This document shows positions 45,654 through 53,639 of a DNA stretch of 64,000 bases, in pieces. The notes below the pieces were generated by a model. That model saw only the letters and a list, made by a program, of their open reading frames with translations, was not told where the DNA came from and made no database searches. Made by a program: the position numbers and the translations under genes. Within the stretch, counting starts at the first letter, position 1, and every line of letters starts with the position of its first letter. This stretch comes from Phycicoccus sonneratiae (GTDB taxonomy: Bacteria; Actinomycetota; Actinomycetes; Actinomycetales; Dermatophilaceae): assembly GCF_016887965.1 (NCBI RefSeq), contig NZ_JAFDVD010000015.1, positions 124,001-188,000 of the forward strand. The letters run 5' to 3'.

Positions 45654-47420
45654 TCAGTGCCCGTGCCCGTGGTCGTGGTCGTGGTCGTGGCCACGCGCCA
45701 CGACGCCGGACGCACTGACGATCCCGGCCCCGTAGAAGGAGTTGAACTCCTTGGTCCCGGTGCAGGTCGCCGTGTACTCCGGGCCGCGGCCCACGTCCTC
45801 GTAGGACTGGACGCCGCCGGCCGGGCAGGCGTGCTCGGTGGCCGTGCCCATGACGATCCGGCGGACGGTGTCGGGCGCGAGCCCGAACCCACCGTGGCGC
45901 TGGGACTTCCCGTGCGCCGAGACCGCCAGCGCGGCGACGCCCGCGGCGTGCGGCGAGGCCATCGAGGTGCCCTGGAGGTACTGGTAGTACCCGCACACCT
46001 GCTTGCCCTTGACCGTGCGGCAGTCCTTCGTCGTGCCGGCCGCCTCACCCGCCGGGGTGATGTTGCCGTCGGCGTCGACCTGGCCCTCGGCCTGCATGAC
46101 GTTGAGCGGCGCGGTCGAGAGGATGAGGTTGCCGTTCGTGCGGTAGGTGTCGGTGCCGAGGCCGTCACGGAACCAGCCGCCGGGCGCCGCGACCTCGATC
46201 TCGCCGGAGCGCAGGTCGGTGGCCCAGTTGGAGTAGTCGGCCTTGCGGGTCGACGGCCCGACCGACGAGACGCCGAGGACGTGCGGGCCCTCGACCGGGA
46301 GGTCGAAGCAGGTCGCGTCGTCGATGGTGCGCTCGTGCTCGGTGCCGCCCGGGTAGTCGGGGCTCGAGGTGTCGGGCCGCGGGTTCGACAGGTCGTCGTT
46401 GCCGTTGCCGAGCGCGCCGACGAGCGTGACGCCCTTCTTGTGCGCGTAGTTGAGGGCGCGGGTCATCGACTTGATGATGAGGTCCTGCTCGGCGGCCTGC
46501 TCGGGGGTGTCCTCGGGGGCGCCGCCGATGCAGTTGTAGGCCCACGGGTCGACGTAGAACGACATGTTGACGACGTCGATGCCGGCGTCACCGGAGTAGG
46601 TGAGCGCGTTGACGGTGGGCGTCAGGAAGAAGTAGCCGCTGTCCTGGCCGGCCCGGACGTTGACGAGGTCGACGTTCGGGGCGACACCGGAGACGCCGAT
46701 GCCGTTGAGCGCCGCCGCCATCGTGCCGGCGACGTGGGTGCCGTGGCCGTCGTCGTCGTGGTCGACCGGGTCGACGCAGGACGCGAACTCGCACGGGCCG
46801 TCGATGTCGGGCATGTCGGTGACGAAGTTGCGCGAGAGCTTCTTGTCGAAGTTCGGGGCGAGGTCGGGGTGCGTGCCGTCGACGCCGGTGTCCATGACAC
46901 CGACCCGGACCCGCTTGTCACCGAGCTCGCTCTTGTGGGCCTTGTCCGCACCGATGAGCTTCATGCCCCACAGGGAGGAGTCGAGCGGGTCGGCCTTGCC
47001 GCCCTTCGGCCCGTGGCCGTGGTCGTGCTCGTCGCCGTGGCGCGAGGTGGCGCGGTTCTCGCGGGTCACCGCGTCCTTGGCGGGTCGGGCGTCCGGCGAG
47101 CGGCCGACGACGCCGTCGCGGGCCGCCGCGGCGACGCCGCTCATCGAGCGGGCCGCACCGGCGAAGCCGGCGCTCGTGGACTCCACCGAGACCAGGCCGA
47201 TGTCGGTGTTCACCGAGGTCACGGTGGCCCCGGCCTTCGCGAGCCGCTGGGCCAGCGCGCGGGCGTCGGTGCCGTCGGCCGCCAGCACGGCGTAGCCGGT
47301 GCGCGCCGTGGTGGTCGCGCCTGCGGTCGCGGCGCCGGACGCGGTCGCGGTCGTCGCGCCGAGGGCGCTCGCGGCCAAGGCCACGGCACCGGTCAGGGCG
47401 ACCATGCGAGATCGTCGCAT
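45654..47420 (-). CDS. secreted S8 subtilisin-like protease with His-rich tail
   Basis: An exported serine protease of 588 aa. A signal peptide of about 28 residues is followed by a propeptide (TGYAVLAADGTDARALAQRL). The catalytic triad is complete: Asp in VGVMDTGVDGTHPDL, His in DDDGHGTHVAGT and Ser in LQGTSMASPHAAG. The protein has an internal His/Asp run (HGDEHDHGHG) before the catalytic domain and ends with RGHDHDHDHGHGH, likely metal-binding. Cys pairs (CEFASC, CRTVKGKQVC) suggest disulfides. ATG 47420 was chosen; ATG 47405 is possible. Confidence 0.93.
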   Translation of the reverse strand: MRRSRMVALTGAVALAASALGATTATASGAATAGATTTARTGYAVLAADGTDARALAQRLAKAGATVTSVNTDIGLVSVESTSAGFAGAARSMSGVAAAARDGVVGRSPDARPAKDAVTRENRATSRHGDEHDHGHGPKGGKADPLDSSLWGMKLIGADKAHKSELGDKRVRVGVMDTGVDGTHPDLAPNFDKKLSRNFVTDMPDIDGPCEFASCVDPVDHDDDGHGTHVAGTMAAALNGIGVSGVAPNVDLVNVRAGQDSGYFFLTPTVNALTYSGDAGIDVVNMSFYVDPWAYNCIGGAPEDTPEQAAEQDLIIKSMTRALNYAHKKGVTLVGALGNGNDDLSNPRPDTSSPDYPGGTEHERTIDDATCFDLPVEGPHVLGVSSVGPSTRKADYSNWATDLRSGEIEVAAPGGWFRDGLGTDTYRTNGNLILSTAPLNVMQAEGQVDADGNITPAGEAAGTTKDCRTVKGKQVCGYYQYLQGTSMASPHAAGVAALAVSAHGKSQRHGGFGLAPDTVRRIVMGTATEHACPAGGVQSYEDVGRGPEYTATCTGTKEFNSFYGAGIVSASGVVARGHDHDHDHGHGH

Positions 47421-47538
47421 CAGGGTGTCTCCTCCGTCGTGATCGGGCGCGGCGTTGCGCCCGACCCGAACCGTAGGGGGGGAGTCCGGCGTCGCGGGGG
47501 TTTCGTGACGCCTCCGGCGGTGACCGGTCGACCGGGCC

Positions 47539-48195
47539 TCAGGCCGTCGGCGCCCCGACCTCGACCTCGGTGCGGTAGGACCAGCCGTCGGCGAGCGGCA
47601 GGGAGTCACCGCTCCAGAAGCGCCCGGGGTCGTACCAGTTGGTCGGGACGTCGGCCCGCAGGATGCCCATGTCCTCGAGCGTCGCGGCCACCACCTCGGC
47701 GCAGTAGGCGTCCTCGGGGCGCAGCCCCTTGCGCTCGAGGGCGCGGCGCGAGAGGTGGGCGTCGCGGCCCCGCAGCCAGCGCCAGCCGAGCCGCACGGTG
47801 GAGGGGAAGGACACCCCGTCGAGCCGTGCCACGGTGCGCAGGGCCGCGTCCTCCTCCGCACGGCCGACGCCCGGTTCGAGCTGGCGCAGCCAGGCCCGCT
47901 GGCCGTACCTGACCTGCCAGGTCGTCACGGCCTCGGCGAGGTCGTGGAGCTGGACGCCGCGGTGGTGGTCGCCGGTCCAGTGGTCGCGCATCGAGCGCCC
48001 GAGCTCGGCGTGCCACATCAGCGGGGGGAGGTCGTCGAGCACGAGGGCCATCCCGACGTGGTTGACCGGGGCGTTGCTCGCCGTCTGGATGAGCCGATCG
48101 GCGACGGTGCCGCCGCGGAAGATCCACAGGTCGCCGGTGCGCGTCGCCGCGACGGCCTCGTCGAAGGGGACGGTCGTGGGTGCGGGGCGCGCCAT
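47539..48195 (-). CDS. YiiX/NlpC-P60-like permuted papain-fold protein
   Basis: A 218-aa cytosolic protein. GDLWIFRGGTVADRLIQTAS and VNHVGMALVLDDL supply the His of a permuted papain fold, and PEDAYCAEVVAATLEDMG supplies the Cys. This order (His before Cys) is typical of YiiX/YebB-like amidases rather than classic NlpC. No signal peptide is seen. ATG 48195 has CACACT (48202-48207) ending 6 nt upstream. The substrate is unknown. Confidence 0.7.
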   Translation of the reverse strand: MARPAPTTVPFDEAVAATRTGDLWIFRGGTVADRLIQTASNAPVNHVGMALVLDDLPPLMWHAELGRSMRDHWTGDHHRGVQLHDLAEAVTTWQVRYGQRAWLRQLEPGVGRAEEDAALRTVARLDGVSFPSTVRLGWRWLRGRDAHLSRRALERKGLRPEDAYCAEVVAATLEDMGILRADVPTNWYDPGRFWSGDSLPLADGWSYRTEVEVGAPTA

Positions 48196-48234
48196 GGGGC
48201 CAGTGTGCCGGGTGGCGCTCGCTAGGGTGGCGCC

Positions 48235-48420
48235 GTGGACCGCAACCGCAGGTGGAAGGTGCTCGGCCTCGCCGGGCTGGCCGGCGTCGTGGCGACGGGG
48301 GTGCTCGTCGCCCGCGACGAGCGCACGCGGCGGGCCTACTCGCCCGACGAGGTCCGCGACCGGCTCCAGCAGCGGCTCGACGAGGCCGAGCGCGCGGCGG
48401 ACCAGCCCGCCGACGACTGA
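48235..48420 (+). CDS. small single-pass membrane protein
   Basis: A 61-aa protein with a basic start (MDRNRRWK), one membrane helix (VLGLAGLAGVVATGVLVA) and a charged amphipathic tail (DEVRDRLQQRLDEAERAA). GTG 48235 has TAGGGT (48223-48228) ending exactly 6 nt upstream, which argues that it is a real gene. Similar tiny membrane proteins are common in Intrasporangiaceae-type genomes, without known function. It is divergent from the YiiX-like gene. Confidence 0.75.
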   Translation: MDRNRRWKVLGLAGLAGVVATGVLVARDERTRRAYSPDEVRDRLQQRLDEAERAADQPADD

Positions 48421-48454
48421 CCCACCGCCCCGCCGCTCGCCACCCCCGTCCCAG

Positions 48455-48538
48455 CTTTCCCTCCGGCTGCCGGAAGGTTCAGTGACCTGCCGGTTGCATC
48501 CGACAGGTCACTGAAGGTTCCGGCATCCGGAGAGAAAG
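48455..48538. terminator. 84-bp near-perfect hairpin between convergent genes
   Basis: Outer arms CTTTCCCTCCGGCTGCCGGAA and TTCCGGCATCCGGAGAGAAAG pair at 19 of 21 positions. A GG/GG internal loop follows, then TTCAGTGACCTG/CAGGTCACTGAA, with tip CCGGTTGCATCCGA. It lies between the small membrane gene and the converging SRPBCC gene. Confidence 0.75.
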
Positions 48539-48554
48539 TTCAGGGGGTGCAGGG

Positions 48555-49058
48555 TCAGGAGGTGGCGGGGGTAGCGGCGGTGTGCGCGTCGGCGAGGAGG
48601 GCGTCGAGCTTGTCGTAGCCCTCGACCATGCCGCCCTCCATCCCGGACTCGACCATCGCGTCGCGACCCTCGACGCTGCGCCCGATGCTCCGCCCGTGCA
48701 GGCGGGTGCGGCCGTCGCCGAGGTCCTCGAAGTGGAGGAACTCCAGCGCCACCTCGTCGGGCATCCCCTCGAACTCGAAGGTCTGGAGGATGAACTCGTC
48801 GTCGCGGACCGTGTGGAACACCCCGCGGAAGCCGAACTCCTCGCCCGAGGGGTTGCGGTGCACGTACCGGTACCCCCCGCCGTCGGAGAAGTCCCAGTGC
48901 GGGACGTCCATCTCGTAGCCCTGCGGCCCGAGCCACTGCCTGACCTTCTCGGGGTCGCGGTGCGCGTCGAAGACGGCCGCGACCGGCGCGTCGAAGTCGC
49001 GGGTGAAGTCGATCCACGGCACGCCGGCCGGGACGTCGAGGCTGAGTGCGTTGCTCAT
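48555..49058 (-). CDS. SRPBCC (AHSA1-type) protein
   Basis: A 167-aa START/Bet v1-like hydrophobic-pocket protein. VPWIDFTRDFDAPVAAVFDAHRDPEKVRQWLGP is the typical AHSA1 N-terminus, and TFEFEGMPDEVALEFLHFED and RTRLHGRSIGRS continue the barrel. The start overlaps the ArsR gene stop by 4 bp (ATGA). This ArsR-SRPBCC pairing is widespread in actinobacteria, with the regulator repressing the pair. The ligand is unknown. Confidence 0.88.
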   Translation of the reverse strand: MSNALSLDVPAGVPWIDFTRDFDAPVAAVFDAHRDPEKVRQWLGPQGYEMDVPHWDFSDGGGYRYVHRNPSGEEFGFRGVFHTVRDDEFILQTFEFEGMPDEVALEFLHFEDLGDGRTRLHGRSIGRSVEGRDAMVESGMEGGMVEGYDKLDALLADAHTAATPATS

Positions 49059-49402
49059 CGTGCTGCTCCTCCGGTGTCGTCGCGCGGCTCGGCGAGCAGC
49101 GCATCGAGGCGACGGAACGACCGCTCGCGGGCGAGCCGGTAGCCGTCGATCCACGCCGTGAGCCGCTCGAGGGCCTCGGGCGCGAGGTGGACGGGGCGGC
49201 GCTGGGCCTCCCGCCCCTTGGTGACCAGGCCCGCCTGCTCGAGGACCCGGACGTGCTTCGACACCGCCTGGAGGGAGATGGCGAAGGGCTCGGCGAGCTC
49301 GTTGACCGTGGCCGGTCCGCGGCTCAGCCGGGCGACGATGGCCCGGCGCACCGGGTCGGCGAGGGCCGTGAAGCCCAGGTCCACCAACTCGTCGTCGTCC
49401 AT
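49055..49402 (-). CDS. ArsR-family repressor
   Basis: A 115-aa winged-helix regulator with the DNA-binding segment GPATVNELAEPFAISLQAVSKHVRVLEQAGLV. It has no Cys metal site (it lacks the ELCVCDL motif), consistent with the SRPBCC-paired subgroup rather than an arsenic sensor. ATG 49402 (MDDDELV) was preferred to an upstream in-frame TTG. A strong palindromic operator lies 10-30 bp upstream. Confidence 0.88.
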   Translation of the reverse strand: MDDDELVDLGFTALADPVRRAIVARLSRGPATVNELAEPFAISLQAVSKHVRVLEQAGLVTKGREAQRRPVHLAPEALERLTAWIDGYRLARERSFRRLDALLAEPRDDTGGAAR

Positions 49403-49411
49403 GCCCGTACT

Positions 49412-49432
49412 CAACCATATGGTTGATCAACC
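49412..49432. promoter_or_regulatory. ArsR operator, overlapping palindromes
   Basis: CAACCATATGGTTG (49412-49425) is a perfect 14-bp palindrome that runs into GGTTGATCAACC (49421-49432), a second perfect palindrome. This gives three alternating CAACC/GGTTG half-sites just upstream of the arsR start. It is the AT-richest short stretch nearby and the likely autoregulatory site. Confidence 0.75.
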
Positions 49433-49458
49433 GTCAAGATGAATACGGGACGTCCGGG

Positions 49459-50085
49459 TCAGGGGGCGGCGAGGGTCGCGACGACGTGGAGGACACCGAA
49501 CGGGTCCTCGGCGTGGACGTCGAGGGCGGCGAGGCCCGGCCGACCGGCGAGGGCCGCGGCCGCCACCTGGAGCGGCGCCCGGCCGTGGACGAGCAGGTCG
49601 GCGCAGAGCACGGGGTCGAGGGCGAGCAGCCCCTCGGGGTCGGCGGCGCGCAGCGCCCCGAGCAGCGCCTCGTCGACCGCGAAGGCCCGCTCGTCGAGGT
49701 GCCCCGGCGCCTTCTCGCCCCGGCGCGCACTGCCGTCGGCGACGACGACGAGGGTCGCGTCCGCCGACCCGACTGCCGGCTGCTCGCCGAGCGCGCGGCA
49801 CTCGGCCGCCGGGGCGTCCCACGCGACGGTGACGACCCCCTCGACCGCCACGCCGGCGAGCGCGGCGAGGTGCGCCCCGACCCGCTGGCCCAGCGGCGGA
49901 CGGGTGCCCCGCTGCTCGCGGTCGGTGGCGACGACGAGCACGACCCCGGATGCCCCGTCGGCCGCCGCCGCGTCACGCACCGCGGCCACCGCCCTGGCCC
50001 GCAGGTCGGCCGCGGCATCGGTGCGACCCGTGTACTCGGGCAGGAGGAACGGTGCGCTCGGCACGACGACGACCGACTGGCTCAC
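49459..50085 (-). CDS. class III extradiol dioxygenase-like protein in the gpgS-folP2 cluster
   Basis: A 208-aa protein resembling the LigB/MEMO-type catalytic fold: SQSVVVVPSAPFLLPEYTG at the N-terminus, VVLVVATDREQ, and LLALDPVLCADLLVHGRAPLQ at the C-terminus. The metal-binding His residues of true extradiol dioxygenases are not all evident, so enzymatic activity is doubtful. The start overlaps the folP stop by 4 bp (GTGA). It is the last gene of the doxX-gpgS-folP run. Confidence 0.6.
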   Translation of the reverse strand: MSQSVVVVPSAPFLLPEYTGRTDAAADLRARAVAAVRDAAAADGASGVVLVVATDREQRGTRPPLGQRVGAHLAALAGVAVEGVVTVAWDAPAAECRALGEQPAVGSADATLVVVADGSARRGEKAPGHLDERAFAVDEALLGALRAADPEGLLALDPVLCADLLVHGRAPLQVAAAALAGRPGLAALDVHAEDPFGVLHVVATLAAP

Positions 50086-50957
50086 GCGAGGCCCCGGACC
50101 GTCCGCGCCGGCGGCAGCTCGCCGGCGACGACCGAGACGAGGTCGAGCACCTGGCGCGTCTCGACGACCTCGTGCACCCGGTAGACCTGGGCCCCGTGCC
50201 ACGCGCAGAGGGCCGTCGCCGCGAGCGTTCCGGTCAGCCGCTCACCGACGGGCAGGTCGAGCGACTCCCCCACGAAGTCCTTGTTGGACAACGAGACCAG
50301 CACCGGCCAGCCGAGGGTGGTCAGCTCGTCGAGCCGGCGGGTGACCTCGAGCGAGTGCCACGTGTTCTTGCCGAAGTCGTGCGCCGGGTCGATGACCACA
50401 CGCTCGCGCTCGACGCCCATCGACACCGCCCGCTCGGCCTGGCGCAGCAGGGAGGAGCGCACGTCCTGCACGACGTCGTCGTACTCGATGCGGTGCGGCC
50501 GCGTGCGGGGCGTGACCCCCCCGGTGTGGGTGCACACGAGCGAGGCGCCGAACTCGGCTGCGACGGAGGGCAGCTCGGGGTCTGCACCGCCCCAGGCGTC
50601 GTTGATGAGGTCAGCGCCGACCGCGCACACCGCCCGCGCGACCTCGCTGCGCCAGGTGTCGACGCTGATGACGAGGTCCGGGTGCTCGGCGCGGACCCGC
50701 TCGACGAAGCCGACGACCCGACGCTTCTCCTCCTCGGCGTCGATCTCGGCGCCCGGTGCCGCCTTGATGCCGCCGATGTCGACGAGATCGGCGCCCTGGT
50801 CGACGACCATCCGGACACGGTCGAGGGCGGCATCCTCGGCCCAGCTGATCCCCTTGTCGTAGAACGAGTCCGGCGTGCGGTTGACGATGGCCATGACGAG
50901 CCGGGCCGTGGCGGGGTACTCGTTGCGCCCGAGCCGCAGCACGGCCCCGCGGGTCAT
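50082..50957 (-). CDS. folP2: dihydropteroate synthase-like protein (FolP2 type)
   Basis: A 291-aa TIM barrel of the pterin-binding family. MAIVNRTPDSFYDKG and the C-terminal RVHEVVETRQVL are conserved. However, the canonical DIGGESTRPG loop reads DIGGIKAAPGAE, as in mycobacterial FolP2, which lacks normal dihydropteroate synthase activity. Its location beside gpgS equals Rv1207-Rv1208. It overlaps gpgS by 4 bp. The biological reaction is therefore uncertain; the folate role should not be assumed. Confidence 0.85.
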   Translation of the reverse strand: MTRGAVLRLGRNEYPATARLVMAIVNRTPDSFYDKGISWAEDAALDRVRMVVDQGADLVDIGGIKAAPGAEIDAEEEKRRVVGFVERVRAEHPDLVISVDTWRSEVARAVCAVGADLINDAWGGADPELPSVAAEFGASLVCTHTGGVTPRTRPHRIEYDDVVQDVRSSLLRQAERAVSMGVERERVVIDPAHDFGKNTWHSLEVTRRLDELTTLGWPVLVSLSNKDFVGESLDLPVGERLTGTLAATALCAWHGAQVYRVHEVVETRQVLDLVSVVAGELPPARTVRGLA

Positions 50958-51895
50958 CGCCGCACCTCCGTCCGCTGCGCGTACCCCTCGACCGACACGG
51001 CGGGCGGCCGCTCGGTGAGGTCGACCGGCCGCGGCCGCGGGACGAACCCCTCCGCTGCGCGCACGTACTGGGTGAGGACCGCTCCCTCGGCCCGGGACGG
51101 CGCACCCCGGCCGAGCCGGGCCTCGACGGCCGCCAGCACCTGCACGGCCATCGGTCCGAGGGTGTCGTGCCGGTGGTGGCGGTGGGTGCGACGCCCGAGG
51201 TCGACCTGGGCGATGGCCTCGGCGCCGAGGAGGTCGGCGGTGTCGACGAGGGCCGCGATCTCGACCCCGTAGCCGACCGGCACCGAGAAGCGCTCGAACG
51301 CCGAGCGACGGACCGCCCACTCCCCCGCGAGCGGCTGGACGAGACCGGCGAGGTCCGGGCGGTGCAGCGCCAGGAGCGGCCGGGCGACGAGCTCGGTGAC
51401 CCGCCCCCCGGTCTCGGCCTCGTGCCCCGCGGCGTCGAGCAGCGGACGGTCGTACACGGCCTTGACGAGGGCGACGCCGGGGTCGGCGAGCAGCGGCGCC
51501 ACGAGGCCGCTGACGAAGTGCGTGCCCCACTCGATGAGATCGGCGTCGAGGAAGACGAGGACGTCACCCGTCGTGACGTGCAGCGCCTTCCACAGCGCCT
51601 CCCCCTTGCCCCGGGCCGACCCGAGCCCGGGCAGGACCTCGGCCGCCGCGTGCACCGTGGCGCCGGCGGCCCGGGCCACCGCGGCGGTCCGGTCGGTGGA
51701 GTCGGAGTCGATGACGACGAGCTCGTCGACGAGCGGGACCTCCTCGACCCAGGCCCGGCGGACCCCGGTGACGACCTCGCCGACCGTCGACTCCTCGTCC
51801 CGCGCCGGCACGACGACCGACACCCGCGTCGCGCCCTTGGCCGCGAGGAGCTCCTCGGGCGCCGGCACGGGGCCGGCGACGGTGCGGACCGGCAT
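50954..51895 (-). CDS. gpgS: glucosyl-3-phosphoglycerate synthase
   Basis: A GT-A (GT81) glycosyltransferase of 313 aa that transfers glucose from NDP-glucose to 3-phosphoglycerate, the first step toward methylglucose lipopolysaccharide or glucosylglycerate. SVVVPARDEESTVGEVV opens the fold, GKGEALWKALH is present, and the metal-binding DxD reads FLDADLIEWG. LVQPLAGEWAVRRSAFERF and PVGYGVEIAALVD are family-specific. ATG 51895 shares one base with the doxX stop (TGATG). Confidence 0.93.
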   Translation of the reverse strand: MPVRTVAGPVPAPEELLAAKGATRVSVVVPARDEESTVGEVVTGVRRAWVEEVPLVDELVVIDSDSTDRTAAVARAAGATVHAAAEVLPGLGSARGKGEALWKALHVTTGDVLVFLDADLIEWGTHFVSGLVAPLLADPGVALVKAVYDRPLLDAAGHEAETGGRVTELVARPLLALHRPDLAGLVQPLAGEWAVRRSAFERFSVPVGYGVEIAALVDTADLLGAEAIAQVDLGRRTHRHHRHDTLGPMAVQVLAAVEARLGRGAPSRAEGAVLTQYVRAAEGFVPRPRPVDLTERPPAVSVEGYAQRTEVRR

Positions 51896-52392
51896 CAGGC
51901 CTCGTCGGCGACGGGTCGACGGAAGACGGCGAGCAGGGCGCCCGCGGCGGCCAGCCCCCCGACGGCGGCCACGGCACCCCAGGCCGGGCCGGAGAGCGGC
52001 AGGCCGAACGCGTCGTCGAGCGACCAGGCGCCCGGACCGGTGACGGCCAGCGCCACCGCGGCCATCGCGACGAGGAGCACGTACTCCCAGCCACCCTTGA
52101 AGACGAAGTACCCCTTGCCGCGGTGGTCGGTGAGCGCGGCGACGGTCATCAGCCCGACGAAGGCCATGGCGGCGAGCCCGGTGAGCAAGCCGAGGGTGAC
52201 GAGGACGCCGGCGACCAGCTCGGTGCCGGCCGCGACCCGGGCGTGCAGCCAGCCCGGCCGCAGCCCGAGCGACTCGAACCAGCCCGCGGTGCCGGTGAGC
52301 CCGCCGCCGCCCCACACCTTGTTCGCTCCGTGGAGGACGAGCATCGGGCCGAGGGCCAGGCGCAGCACGAGCAGGCCGAGGTCGAGGTCCAT
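51895..52392 (-). CDS. DoxX-family membrane protein
   Basis: A 165-aa protein with four membrane helices. Family markers are LRLALGPMLVLHGANKVWGGGG, AAGTELVAGVLVTLGL and DHRGKGYFVFKGGWEYVLL. DoxX relatives include redox and thiosulfate-linked membrane proteins; the specific role is unknown. ATG 52392 has TAGAGT (52399-52404) ending 6 nt upstream. It heads the operon doxX-gpgS-folP2-49459. Confidence 0.88.
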   Translation of the reverse strand: MDLDLGLLVLRLALGPMLVLHGANKVWGGGGLTGTAGWFESLGLRPGWLHARVAAGTELVAGVLVTLGLLTGLAAMAFVGLMTVAALTDHRGKGYFVFKGGWEYVLLVAMAAVALAVTGPGAWSLDDAFGLPLSGPAWGAVAAVGGLAAAGALLAVFRRPVADEA

Positions 52393-52466
52393 CCCCCAAC
52401 TCTAGGTGGCGCCGAGGCCGGCCCGACGCCCGGCGGGCCGGGGCTCGACGGCGCTAGCGTGACCCC

Positions 52467-53216
52467 ATGGACGAGGGTGACGCCGCACCGGCCGGCCGCC
52501 GCGCCCGCCCACCCGGCCGCTCCCTCGACCGCCTCCAGGCGCAGCCGGTCATCGACACGGTCGAGCGGCTGCGCCGGCGCATCGACGCCCGCTTCGCGAC
52601 CCGCGGGCTGAGCGACGTCGCCGCCGAGCTGTCGGTGCTGGCCCGCGACGTCGCCGAGGGTTCCGGGGCCATCCGCGGCCGGTTGCGCGTCACCCGGCTG
52701 GTCTCGCGGGTCCTCGTCGCGGCGGTCGTCGTCGCGGCGCTGGCCACGCTGTGGGTCGCCGTGCGCGACGCCGTGGTCGGCGGCCCGGACCGGGGGTTCG
52801 AGTGGCTGCCGCTCATCGAGAGTGCGGTCAACGACCTCGTGTTCACCGCCATCGCGGTCTGGTTCCTCGTGGCGCTGCCGTCGCGGCTCGAGCGCGGACG
52901 GCTGCTCGGCCTCCTGCACCGCCTCCGGTCGCTGGCCCACATCATCGACATGCACCAGCTGACCAAGGACCCCGAGCGGCTGCGCGACGGGTACGAGAGC
53001 ACGACCGCGTCGGTCGACCCGGGGCTCGGGCGCGCGGACATGGAGCACTACCTCGACTACTGCTCCGAGCTGCTCAGCCTCGTCGGCAAGACCGCGGCCC
53101 TGTGCGCCGAGGAGTCCCGCGACGACGTGGTGCTGGCCACCGTCGCGACGGTCGAGCGGCTCACGACGGAGATGTCGAGCAAGATCTGGCAGAAGATCTC
53201 GCTGCTCCCCGACTGA
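52467..53216 (+). CDS. conserved two-TM membrane protein of unknown function
   Basis: A 249-aa protein with an amphipathic N-terminal helix (VIDTVERLRRRIDARFATRG). Two membrane helices (VLVAAVVVAALATLWVAV, VFTAIAVWFLVALP) flank a loop of about 25 residues. A cytosolic helical domain follows, with LHRLRSLAHIIDMHQLTKDPERL and DYCSELLSLVGKTAALCAEE. The HQLTKDP segment looks strongly conserved in style, but I cannot name the family. ATG 52467 has TAGCGT (52455-52460) ending 6 nt upstream. It converges on the DUF427 gene. Confidence 0.8.
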   Translation: MDEGDAAPAGRRARPPGRSLDRLQAQPVIDTVERLRRRIDARFATRGLSDVAAELSVLARDVAEGSGAIRGRLRVTRLVSRVLVAAVVVAALATLWVAVRDAVVGGPDRGFEWLPLIESAVNDLVFTAIAVWFLVALPSRLERGRLLGLLHRLRSLAHIIDMHQLTKDPERLRDGYESTTASVDPGLGRADMEHYLDYCSELLSLVGKTAALCAEESRDDVVLATVATVERLTTEMSSKIWQKISLLPD

Positions 53217-53250
53217 GCCGGGCTCAGCGCGAGAACACCTCCCGCAGAGG

Positions 53251-53532
53251 TCAGTCGGTGACCTCGACGCCCTTCCAGAACGCGTAGCGGCCGGTGATCT
53301 CCTGCGCGGCGTCCTTCGGCTCCGGGTAGTACCAGGCGGCGTCGGCGTTCAGCCGCCCGTCGACCTCGATGCCCTTGTAGCTCGCGGTGCCCTTCCACGG
53401 GCAGACGGTGTGGGTGTCGGAGGACCGCAGCAGGTCCTCGCGGACCGACGCCGCGGGGAAGTAGTGGTTGCCCTCGACGACGACCGTGTCGTCGCTCTCG
53501 GCGACGACGACGCCGTTCCAGATGGCCTTCAT
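53251..53532 (-). CDS. DUF427 protein
   Basis: A 93-aa compact beta protein of the DUF427 family, which is widespread in actinobacteria. VEGNHYFPAASV, the central CPWKGTASYKGIEVDG and AAWYYPEPKDAA are hallmarks. It has no known reaction. The ATG at 53532 has a GGAGGAG ribosome site. It stands alone. Confidence 0.92.
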   Translation of the reverse strand: MKAIWNGVVVAESDDTVVVEGNHYFPAASVREDLLRSSDTHTVCPWKGTASYKGIEVDGRLNADAAWYYPEPKDAAQEITGRYAFWKGVEVTD

Positions 53533-53639
53533 GACGGCTCCTCCCGTGGTGGCGGCACTGGCTCCCGGGGCAACGCCCCGGACCCGTCACCTCTTCCCGC
53601 AGGGTTGTCGCCGGCCCCGCACCGGGTGACGATGGCCCG

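Noticed and set aside
50082-50957. folP2 as the main dihydropteroate synthase
   Set aside because: The key DIGGESTRPG loop is altered and the gpgS neighbourhood matches mycobacterial FolP2, which is not the housekeeping enzyme.
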